From: Acholeplasmataceae bacterium
Lineage (GTDB): Bacteria > Bacillota_I > Bacilli_A > Acholeplasmatales > Acholeplasmataceae
DNA length: 13,644 nt
Direction of reading: 5' to 3'
Assembly: GCA_016934175.1 (NCBI GenBank)
Contig: JAFGTI010000108.1
Span: 1 to 13,644 of the forward strand
Of the stretch, positions 6,695 through 13,644 are shown piece by piece. The position numbers and the translations under genes were made by a program. Position 1 is the stretch's first letter. Each line of letters starts with the position of its first letter. A model generated the notes under the pieces. The model had not been told where the DNA came from and made no database searches. It saw nothing but the letters and a program-made list of their open reading frames with translations.

Positions 6695-6767
6695 TAATTC
6701 GGCAAAACTAGGGTAACCTAGCGACGCAAAGCTATAGGGCCTAAATTAGGTAGCCAGTTGCATCTCG
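6695..6767 (+). promoter_or_regulatory. Cyclic di-GMP-I (GEMM-I) riboswitch aptamer
   Basis: The conserved GEMM-I elements appear in order. GGCAAA is at 6701-6706. The first hairpin is CTAGG-GTAA-CCTAG (6708-6721), with its GNRA tetraloop. The invariant GACGCAAAG is at 6723-6731. The receptor-side hairpin runs 6731-6754 (GCTA/TAGC closing stem, GGGCCTAA core, CCT/AGG apical stem), and TAGCCAGTTGC follows at 6751-6761. The closing P1 stem is weak: GCAA 6702-6705 with TTGC 6758-6761 is clear, but the outer pairs are poor. The ligand would be the bacterial second messenger c-di-GMP, which generally promotes sessile life. It precedes an operon of secreted surface proteins, a common target of this class. 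Confidence 0.9.
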
Positions 6768-6789
6768 AAAGAGGTATGACTGGCTTTTT
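6752..6789 (+). terminator. Intrinsic terminator forming the riboswitch expression platform
   Basis: Arm 6752-6766 pairs with 6771-6785 around a GAAA loop: 14 of 15 positions pair, three as G-U, with one C-A mismatch. A T5 tract is at 6785-6789. The 5' arm is made of the aptamer's own 3' strands (the end of the 6731-6754 hairpin and the P1 strand), so aptamer and terminator cannot both form. The simplest reading is that c-di-GMP holds the aptamer together and blocks termination (an ON switch). Confidence 0.85.
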
Positions 6790-6815
6790 GATATTTTAAA
6801 AAAGGAGGCAAGCGC

Positions 6816-7484
6816 ATGAAAAGAAAACTAAAAATTAAATTAACATCGTTGATAACTGTTATTGTTCTGATGATGTCAATTCCAACAGTTGCTTACGCAT
6901 GGATGACATACGTTGAAGAAAAATCGCTTGTCACCATAACAACAGGCGAAATTTCAGTTTCGACTTATGCCAATGAACTTGTCGTAATTAATGATATTGA
7001 TCTAGAAGATCTTGCTTATATTGATTATCAAAAAGATTTTATTAATAATGAATCATCTAGTTTAGATGTTATGGCTTCGTCTTTACGTATTGATTTAGTT
7101 GCCTCTGAACAAACTGTTTCAATTAAGCACCAGATACAATTAATTGACACATCTGCTCAAGAAGGTTTAATCTATATTATTATTTATGAGGGTATAGATA
7201 TTGATGAACAAATAGGTATCTCTACGGATTACCATTCAAGAGTATTAACAATCATCAATGGACTATCAACCAAAGAAGAACAACTAGCTGCATTAACAAC
7301 CTACAATCAGTCTGTGCTCGATAACATGTACGAGCAAGTGATGAGTGCTGGTCAAAAATTAACTTTCCAAATTGTATTCTGGGGAGATTATGATGCAGCA
7401 CCAGATCCAAGTCTATATCTTGACCAAGTCTATAGTTTCACGATGATCTTAGATATTGTAAATTCGAAGGGTGAGGTGGCATAA
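6816..7484 (+). CDS. TasA/CalY-like secreted protein, first gene of the c-di-GMP operon
   Basis: A 222-residue protein with a very basic N-terminus (MKRKLKIKLT), a hydrophobic helix at about 11-27 and a likely cleavage region T-V-A-Y-A-W (24-29). The motif V-T-I-T-T-G-E-I-S-V (39-48) follows, matching the arrangement after SipW-type signal peptides in TasA-family proteins (a short polar stretch, then T-x-x-x-G-x-h-x-h). The mature part is acidic, cysteine-free and alternates hydrophobic and polar residues as in a beta sandwich. A strong RBS (AAAGGAGG, 6801-6808) lies 7 nt before the ATG and just after the terminator T-tract. Expected fate: processed by a SipW-type peptidase and assembled outside the cell as fibre subunit or accessory protein. 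The export assignment is solid; the exact family is inferred. Confidence 0.68.
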   Translation: MKRKLKIKLTSLITVIVLMMSIPTVAYAWMTYVEEKSLVTITTGEISVSTYANELVVINDIDLEDLAYIDYQKDFINNESSSLDVMASSLRIDLVASEQTVSIKHQIQLIDTSAQEGLIYIIIYEGIDIDEQIGISTDYHSRVLTIINGLSTKEEQLAALTTYNQSVLDNMYEQVMSAGQKLTFQIVFWGDYDAAPDPSLYLDQVYSFTMILDIVNSKGEVA

Positions 7485-7488
7485 TATG
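7473..7488 (+). promoter_or_regulatory. RBS deciding the ATG 7486 start
   Basis: GAGGTGG (7473-7479) lies 6 nt before ATG 7486. The GTG at 7471 would add five residues but has its only purine stretch immediately adjacent to it, too close to serve. The chosen ATG begins 1 nt after the upstream TAA (7482-7484), a spacing that suggests translational coupling. Confidence 0.75.
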
Positions 7489-8169
7489 CTCAACACTCTA
7501 AAATCAAGAATGTATATCTCATTATTAATCTTTATCTTAGTGTTTGCTACATCATTTGTAATGGTCTATGCTTATTTCCAAGTACAAGAACAAAAAGGGA
7601 TAATGATTCAAACAGGCGATTTTGAAGTTGAAATGCTTATTTCCTTTAATTCAACAGTCATAGATATCAATAGCCCTTATTATGATCAAGAGACCGGATC
7701 TGTAATCATTAATGCTTATGATTCTGAAAGTGAAAATTACGTTGGCAATCTCAACATATCATTTGTTGTGACATCTATTGTCGCATCAAGATTTAGAATT
7801 AAACTTCAAGAAGAATGGACATTAACGAGACATTATCTTGATCAAAATCCGCTTTATCCGATTCCAGATACTGTTGAAGTTGTCTATCATACAAATCATG
7901 GATCGGCATATTATCCTTTCTCACTATTAAAACTTGCCCCAACGTTCTCTCCAATCTATGATTTACAAGGTTATGCATATTTAACAGAAATCATTCCTAA
8001 AGGGGATTCCACAGTGATTGATTTTATTCAAAGTGGTGATGGGTATAATGTGAGAATTAACGAAGTGTTTACTGAGACTTGTTACCTTCATCTAGATTTG
8101 ATGATTGATGTTGTACAAGCAAATAGATTTTCTGAAGTATGGAATATAGACCCTAACTTCTTCAATTAG
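7486..8169 (+). CDS. TasA/CalY-like secreted protein, second gene of the c-di-GMP operon
   Basis: A 228-residue protein from the ATG at 7486. It has basic residues at 6-8, a hydrophobic helix at about 9-28 and a likely processing region M-V-Y-A-Y-F (26-31), then I-M-I-Q-T-G-D-F-E-V-E (39-49), the same post-signal layout as the preceding gene (T-G-E-I-S-V there). The two are similar in size and architecture but divergent in sequence. The mature part is beta-rich, with a Tyr/Pro-rich middle (about residues 115-165) and one cysteine near the C-terminus. It starts 1 nt after the preceding stop and is followed after 17 nt by the giant surface-protein gene. It may be a second fibre subunit or an anchor/cap protein; the sequence does not tell which. 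Confidence 0.66.
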   Translation: MLNTLKSRMYISLLIFILVFATSFVMVYAYFQVQEQKGIMIQTGDFEVEMLISFNSTVIDINSPYYDQETGSVIINAYDSESENYVGNLNISFVVTSIVASRFRIKLQEEWTLTRHYLDQNPLYPIPDTVEVVYHTNHGSAYYPFSLLKLAPTFSPIYDLQGYAYLTEIIPKGDSTVIDFIQSGDGYNVRINEVFTETCYLHLDLMIDVVQANRFSEVWNIDPNFFN

Positions 8170-8186
8170 AAAACGAGGTGAAAGAT

Positions 8187-11100
8187 ATGAAAAGAATATG
8201 GATAAAAAAATCATTTCTATTCTTTTTTGTCTTCGCTTTTTTCTTTTTTGTCTTTGACTTAGTTGGATTAACAGAAATCAAAGGATTTGATTATCAAATA
8301 TCCAGTTCATGGCAAGGTCATGATCTAGGAATCACACCTCAAGAAAATGTTTTATATGATAGTGATTATCGCCAATTTAGCGATATTATAGCTTCAGTTG
8401 CTAGTGTAAATGTTGATAAGACATACGTTATTGAAACTGCATATGATCTTTATCATTTATCAGAATTAGCAAAAGGTCCAGATAGAAGCGTTTATTTAAG
8501 TCTAGATTATGTACTGGGTGCAAATATTGATTATTATGATATTGTTCAACAAAATATTACTTACCGTTTTAGCCCAATAGGATTTGTTGAACCTTTCTCC
8601 GGAACATTTGATGGTCAAGGTTATGAGATTACAAATCTCTTTTTCCATTCAATATTATTCGAAGATGATTATGACAACAATTATGCTGGGTTAAGATTTA
8701 CAGCAATGTTCTCAAAAGTAAGTTCAACTGGTATTATTAAAAATCTAGGATTAATCAATCCAATTATCATTCAACCTATTGAATGGGGAATCATGGATCA
8801 TGTTGCATCATTAGTTGGTGAAAATAATGGGTTAATTGAAAATACTTACATGCTTGATACTAGAGGCAATGCTTCTGGATTTAGTGTTGAGGGACAGTTT
8901 AGATTATCAGGACTCGTTTCTATTAATAATGGAACGATTTCCAATAGTTTTGTTGCAACACCTCATATCAGATCAAACGCAGTAGTTAACAATTTATCTA
9001 CTAGTGCTGTTGTCTATGCAAATTTTGGAACACTGTCTAATGTCTATTATGATCAAAGTATTTATATCGATAGTTATGCATTAACTGCACCAGCTACTGG
9101 ACTTGATACCATAGATTTCCAAAATAGTGCTTATTTTTCTAGTGACTGGTATTTTAATGACTCTTATCTTGATTTAGCAAGTCAACCTAGTCAGGAGTCA
9201 TTAGTTACTTTAGAGAGCACATACCCAATATTACAAGGCTTAACTGTTAACAATGGAGTTCTCGAAATCGAGAACGCTGTTGATTTTGTCTATATGAATA
9301 GTCTTTTATTAGTTTCAGGATTATTTAGATCGAGTCATTATGAAGTCATCAAAGACATTGATATGAACCAAGTTTCTAGAATTGCATATCAAGCCGCACC
9401 TGTCGGATTTAATGGTGTTTTATCAAGCTCAACTGTGTCACCTGAATCGATATTATATGAAAGAAATATTATTCAAGGTGGAGATATTTTATATCATTCT
9501 ATTATTGATTTAAAAATTGAATCTGCATCAGCAGTAGGTAACTTTTCAAGTTATGCATTATTCACTTCATTTTTTGGAACTGTCAGTAATCTTAATTTTA
9601 TTAATATGAATATATCGACGATAGATCTTGAAGATCAAGTAAATAAAACAAAAGTAGTCGTTGGTCTTATTGCTGGTCAAATGAGTTCTGGGACTATTGA
9701 AAATGTCCATGTTCAAGGGTCGATTAATGTAAGTTCAACTATCCTGCCTATGACAAAACTTTATGTTGGTGGATTAGTAGGAGAAGCAAGTGGGACTTTG
9801 GATACTGTTTCAACAAATGGGTCGATTACACAAGGCTTACAAAGTTATGAATTAAAGAGTAATGAAAGTGCAACAGGTGGCATAATCGGTCGATCAAATG
9901 GCATAATCATCAATAAAGCGATGAATACATTTGAAATTACTGGTTTAGGATATTTAGCTAACAATACAGCAACTTATTATATTGGTGGTATTATTGGTTA
10001 TGGTGAAGTTGATACTTTAACAAAAATCGTCAATCAAGGCTATATTTATACAAGTCATACTGATGGATATATGCATACCATACATGCTGGTGGCGTTATT
10101 GGTATGCAAACAGATCAAATAGATGGCGTTTCACAAATATTCAATGATGGGCATATCGATATGATTGTCAATCAAGTTTTTGATATGACGCTTGCTGGAT
10201 ATGGATATATTAATGGTTTACAACAATCAGAAGATGCAAATTTTGAGTACTATAGCATTACGAACTCTGGTCGCCTGCGCTTAGTTCAACCTAGTGGAAC
10301 GACTTATAGTGAAACTGATTTAGGATTAATTTCAGTTGATGTAGCAGGAGTCATTATAGCAGATTCAATTGATGCTGATTTTTACGGACTTTTTAATGAA
10401 AGTGATTTTGCCATAGATTTTGCTTTAATTAATCAATATGCAGGAACTCTAAATTTAAGAAATTCAACGGATTCTTCAATTATTCAAGCCTATAATACAG
10501 GCGATATTACCCTAACAAGTTTAAATCTATTAACTAATGATATAGTAAAAATCTCAGGTAACATATTAGGACAAAACATTGATATTGAACAAGTTCGCAA
10601 TGAAGGAAATATTTCAATAGAATTTGATCATTCAACAACATTCACATCAGGAAATCTTTACGTTTATGGTCTATTTGAAGAAATCAGTCAAGATAGAATA
10701 GCTGTTAATGGCTATAACGGGGGTAATATAACAATTTCTCAAGGCCTTGCTACAACATTAAATTATAATGTTTATGCAAGTGGTCTAGCCTATCAAAATA
10801 GTAATACGAATTATTATAATGAACATTTAATAGATCCGATGAGTATTGAAATTTCAAACATCATAGGATCTATGGATAATTTCATAAATGATGGTGATGT
10901 TACAATTGACGGTTCATTTAACGGAAATACTCTTGCAAGTGGAGCACTTATCATTAATGAATCATCACTTACAGCAATAGCTAATCTTGGTAACATAACC
11001 AATGAAAATGATATTTTGCTATTAAACGGCAGAGTTGAATCTGCAGGCATTGTCAATATGATGATTGGACAATATGCGAGAGTTAAGGACTCAGCTAGTT

Positions 11101-13644
11101 ATGGTGATATCATTGCAGTTTCTACAACAACAAATGGTTATGCTTTGGCTTCAGGTATTGTTGGTAGAAATGATATGTTAGCAAATGGTACTTATGTAAC
11201 TTCTGGAACCAATCATAAATATGCTAAAATTTTATTTAGCATTAATTATGGAGATATCTATGCATATAGCAATATTGATGAGTCAGTATATACAATTATT
11301 GACGAAACTAGATCGAAAGCATCAGGTATTTTCGGTCAAGGTTTAGCGACTATTATTGATGTCATTAACTATGGTAATGTTTTCTCCAAGTATTTAGTTG
11401 GAGGTATTTTTGGTTATGTTTCTCTTGATCGTTTTGGTGCTATATCACAAGATCAAGTTTTTTTGGCTAACATGGTTAATTACGGTAAAATTCGTGAAAT
11501 TTCATCATATGATGGCACATTTACTATCAATATGAGTGTTTTTCCCAGTCATACTTCATATAATGCTTTTGGAACATTCATTGGTAAATTCCATACAGGA
11601 ACAACCTCATGGGAGTTTCTTTCTAATTCAACAACAGCACTTTATCCGATTGATTTAATTAATTTTGGATATTATATCAATTTTGACAATCTTGGTAATC
11701 TTTTAGGAAATGCACCAACACTTACGCTTGATCCACATTTAACTGAAAATGGTGAAGGTTCTGAATTACTTTTAAATATTTTGGATAAAATGGCGACAAC
11801 TAATCCAAATGATACTTCAGTAAATCCATTTAACCTATTTATTTTAGGAACTTTTCCACACTTAGCTGATTATGGTAAAGTAATCACGGCATATGATCTA
11901 GATGAATCTCAAACAGGTATATTCTATGAAAACTTTATTTTCAGAAAGCCTCCAGTGAGCTTTTTTGGTACTGACCAGTATCTAAGAAATTATTTTTCTT
12001 ATTTACCAAGAGAAAAAGTAAGTGATACCTTATTAACTCAAATTGAAAGTGATACATCAAATCTTTATACAGGTATTTATGTATTAGCAAGTAGTAGTGG
12101 TGTTGGTAACGGTATTTATATTCCTGATCATATTGATTTGGAACAACTTAACCCTCAAATACTTAATGGGGATCCTGATATTACATGGTTAGGTGTCGAT
12201 ACTGATCCTGATAGTGTCATCTATAAGTTAACTGTTGGTATGCGTCAAATCAAAGCGACCTATGCAACAACAATTTATGATTTGGCTATTGAACAAGTCG
12301 ATAGTAATGGAGTTCCAATTGTCGATGGTCTTACTTTAGAAAAACCGATCATTGATGAAGAAAGAGGAATGATAACTTATTATCTTCCTAGTAATGCGAG
12401 CATTATTTCATCACTTACTTCACAGCAAATTTCAGCAACTGGTTATGTAGAAGCAGCTGAAGGTCTAGGACATATGATTCCAAATGTTTATGAAAATGAT
12501 ATTTGGAGTTACAAATGGATTGGTGATTTCAAAAAAGTTGGAGAAGATTATATTCCAATCGGACCTTATAATACAACTGGAAATCGAAATGTCACTTTTA
12601 GTTTAGAACAAGTATTTATTTCTAGTAAAAATAGAAGTGATTCTATTCCAGCTGCAGTCTATGAAATGTATCCAACAGATTCAGGTGCATCTTTACCAAA
12701 TGTTTATAATCATTTACCACACATCAAAGAATATACGACATCAAATAACTTTTGGTGGAGACAAACAGGATATACTGCTGATTCTGCTATACCTGTAGCT
12801 GCAGGTTATGGTGCATATAAAATTGTAGTTCCTACCTACCCACCATCATATCCCGTTGTTTATGAATATGTTGGCCCAAGTACTGAATTAGTTACGTATA
12901 TTGAAACTGCTGTTGCTGGTGGTGGTTCGATAACTATCTATGAAGATGCTGGTATTTATTTCCAAGCAGATTTAGATGAGACGAGTTATGTTATTGCTTC
13001 CGGAGCTTCTTTATATGATGGTGGTGAACCTCAACTGACTTCAGCTACCATTCCATTATCATATGGGATATATGATGCATATTATGATGCTACAACAAAT
13101 GAATTAATAGACAGTCTTCAAAATCATTATGGTAGTGTTCGTGTTTTTTCAGCTAATTATGATCCATTAAATCCTGCGACATATCGTGACTACACAATAA
13201 GAATTATAAGAACAGCTGATGCATCCTTAACTTCGATTGATGCTTTAATACTTGATGGTACTTCAGCGATGCCTGTCATCACTGATTTTAGAAATATTAC
13301 TGCTACACATAGTCTTTATTATGTATCCGATGGTGTCAACGGTGTCTTAAGTTTTACTTATAGCACACTAAATATTTCTGATGAGTATAATGTTTTACCA
13401 TTGGTTTCAATTTTTGATAATAATACAAATGTCAAGATTACATCATCGCTTTATAGGCTTGATCAGGGCATTGTTGATACGAATGATGCATTTAATAATC
13501 TAACTGGTGAGTGGGGTATAGGAACAGTAACAGCAACAATTGAAGTGACTGATTTAATGCCAAGTGGTGATTATAGATTAGAATTAGAACTTGTTACTGG
13601 TGAAATTGCTAAGATTTATTTTACAAAAATTCAAAGTGCTAATG
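8187..13644 (+). CDS. Giant GLUG-repeat / beta-solenoid surface protein (3'-truncated by window edge)
   Basis: The frame is open from ATG 8187 (RBS GAGGTGA, 8175-8181) to the window end: 1819 codons without a stop. The N-terminus is MKRIWIKKS plus a very Phe-rich hydrophobic stretch (9-24), a signal peptide or anchor. Residues 130-153 show the P-I-G-x-x-x-P-F-S-G-T-F-D-G-Q-G pattern that introduces GLUG repeats. GLUG-like G-G-[LIV]-[IV]-G motifs occur at about 528, 564, 600, 635 and 1072. From 616 to 1159, N-x-G-x-[IV] turns recur about every 35-40 residues, indicating a right-handed beta-helix-type stalk. Beyond about 1350 the sequence changes to longer beta-sandwich-like domains. GLUG proteins are typically large extracellular adhesins or repeat regions of surface proteases; no protease motif is visible here. 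As last visible gene of the c-di-GMP operon it is most likely a sessility adhesin. The C-terminal anchor lies outside the window. Confidence 0.85.
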   Translation, partial: MKRIWIKKSFLFFFVFAFFFFVFDLVGLTEIKGFDYQISSSWQGHDLGITPQENVLYDSDYRQFSDIIASVASVNVDKTYVIETAYDLYHLSELAKGPDRSVYLSLDYVLGANIDYYDIVQQNITYRFSPIGFVEPFSGTFDGQGYEITNLFFHSILFEDDYDNNYAGLRFTAMFSKVSSTGIIKNLGLINPIIIQPIEWGIMDHVASLVGENNGLIENTYMLDTRGNASGFSVEGQFRLSGLVSINNGTISNSFVATPHIRSNAVVNNLSTSAVVYANFGTLSNVYYDQSIYIDSYALTAPATGLDTIDFQNSAYFSSDWYFNDSYLDLASQPSQESLVTLESTYPILQGLTVNNGVLEIENAVDFVYMNSLLLVSGLFRSSHYEVIKDIDMNQVSRIAYQAAPVGFNGVLSSSTVSPESILYERNIIQGGDILYHSIIDLKIESASAVGNFSSYALFTSFFGTVSNLNFINMNISTIDLEDQVNKTKVVVGLIAGQMSSGTIENVHVQGSINVSSTILPMTKLYVGGLVGEASGTLDTVSTNGSITQGLQSYELKSNESATGGIIGRSNGIIINKAMNTFEITGLGYLANNTATYYIGGIIGYGEVDTLTKIVNQGYIYTSHTDGYMHTIHAGGVIGMQTDQIDGVSQIFNDGHIDMIVNQVFDMTLAGYGYINGLQQSEDANFEYYSITNSGRLRLVQPSGTTYSETDLGLISVDVAGVIIADSIDADFYGLFNESDFAIDFALINQYAGTLNLRNSTDSSIIQAYNTGDITLTSLNLLTNDIVKISGNILGQNIDIEQVRNEGNISIEFDHSTTFTSGNLYVYGLFEEISQDRIAVNGYNGGNITISQGLATTLNYNVYASGLAYQNSNTNYYNEHLIDPMSIEISNIIGSMDNFINDGDVTIDGSFNGNTLASGALIINESSLTAIANLGNITNENDILLLNGRVESAGIVNMMIGQYARVKDSASYGDIIAVSTTTNGYALASGIVGRNDMLANGTYVTSGTNHKYAKILFSINYGDIYAYSNIDESVYTIIDETRSKASGIFGQGLATIIDVINYGNVFSKYLVGGIFGYVSLDRFGAISQDQVFLANMVNYGKIREISSYDGTFTINMSVFPSHTSYNAFGTFIGKFHTGTTSWEFLSNSTTALYPIDLINFGYYINFDNLGNLLGNAPTLTLDPHLTENGEGSELLLNILDKMATTNPNDTSVNPFNLFILGTFPHLADYGKVITAYDLDESQTGIFYENFIFRKPPVSFFGTDQYLRNYFSYLPREKVSDTLLTQIESDTSNLYTGIYVLASSSGVGNGIYIPDHIDLEQLNPQILNGDPDITWLGVDTDPDSVIYKLTVGMRQIKATYATTIYDLAIEQVDSNGVPIVDGLTLEKPIIDEERGMITYYLPSNASIISSLTSQQISATGYVEAAEGLGHMIPNVYENDIWSYKWIGDFKKVGEDYIPIGPYNTTGNRNVTFSLEQVFISSKNRSDSIPAAVYEMYPTDSGASLPNVYNHLPHIKEYTTSNNFWWRQTGYTADSAIPVAAGYGAYKIVVPTYPPSYPVVYEYVGPSTELVTYIETAVAGGGSITIYEDAGIYFQADLDETSYVIASGASLYDGGEPQLTSATIPLSYGIYDAYYDATTNELIDSLQNHYGSVRVFSANYDPLNPATYRDYTIRIIRTADASLTSIDALILDGTSAMPVITDFRNITATHSLYYVSDGVNGVLSFTYSTLNISDEYNVLPLVSIFDNNTNVKITSSLYRLDQGIVDTNDAFNNLTGEWGIGTVTATIEVTDLMPSGDYRLELELVTGEIAKIYFTKIQSAN

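Noticed and set aside
7471..7485. GTG start five codons upstream for the second TasA-like gene
   Set aside because: GAGGTGG is correctly spaced for ATG 7486 and would lie inside the coding part if GTG 7471 were used.
9258..9275. Perfect inverted repeat GTTCTCGA-aa-TCGAGAAC within the giant gene
   Set aside because: Inside coding sequence, not followed by a T-tract, and best explained by the local Leu-Glu-Ile-Glu-Asn codons.
10814..11056. Antisense frame inside the giant surface-protein gene
   Set aside because: The + frame is open over the entire region with GLUG/solenoid motifs; the antisense frame has no RBS.
1..13644. TGA=Trp mycoplasma code
   Set aside because: All tryptophans are TGG and no in-frame TGA was seen in the genes, while a code-4 organism of this AT content would use TGA often.
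1..13644. CRISPR arrays, insertion sequences, tRNA or rRNA genes
   Set aside because: No regular repeat-spacer pattern, transposase, terminal inverted repeats, cloverleaf or rRNA-like stretch was seen; the only structured RNA found is the riboswitch leader.

Overview
The window is low-GC, almost entirely coding, and every gene lies on the + strand. It comes from a low-GC Gram-positive-type bacterium. All eight genes that end inside the window stop with TAA or TAG, tryptophan is read as TGG throughout, and the long reading frames contain no in-frame TGA. That argues for the standard bacterial code and against a TGA=Trp mycoplasma. The content (SipW-type peptidases, TasA-like proteins, a GLUG giant surface protein, a c-di-GMP-I riboswitch) fits a free-living Acholeplasma/Izemoplasma-like Mollicute or a related deep Bacilli/Erysipelotrichia lineage. 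The taxonomic guess is an inference only.

Layout. (1) Positions 1-883 hold the 3' end of a secreted surface or fibre protein gene, followed by a perfect 13-bp hairpin. (2) A promoter near 960-988, overlapped by palindromes, starts a tight five-gene cluster at 1021-6627. It encodes a SipW-type signal peptidase, a membrane-anchored McrB-like AAA+ ATPase, a protein resembling DUF2357/McrC N-terminal regions with a long coiled coil in place of a nuclease, a membrane/exported TasA-like protein, and a second SipW-type peptidase. Gaps are 12-35 nt. (3) Only 5 nt after the last stop codon is a perfect consensus promoter (TTGACA-17-TATAAT). It drives a c-di-GMP-I (GEMM-I) riboswitch whose 3' end is also the 5' arm of an intrinsic terminator. 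(4) Downstream of the switch are two TasA-like secreted proteins and a giant GLUG/solenoid surface protein (at least 1819 residues), which runs off the right edge.

Working model (inference). The SipW-type peptidases process the TasA-like proteins and perhaps the partial protein at the left edge. The membrane AAA+/DUF2357-like pair sits in the middle of the same cluster and is probably a cytosol-facing motor and adaptor for assembling or exporting the surface layer, rather than a restriction system. c-di-GMP, the usual sessility signal, appears to switch on the downstream surface-protein operon by competing with its terminator. The most novel element is the McrBC-like ATPase/partner pair built into a SipW/TasA-type surface-fibre locus under neighbouring c-di-GMP control.
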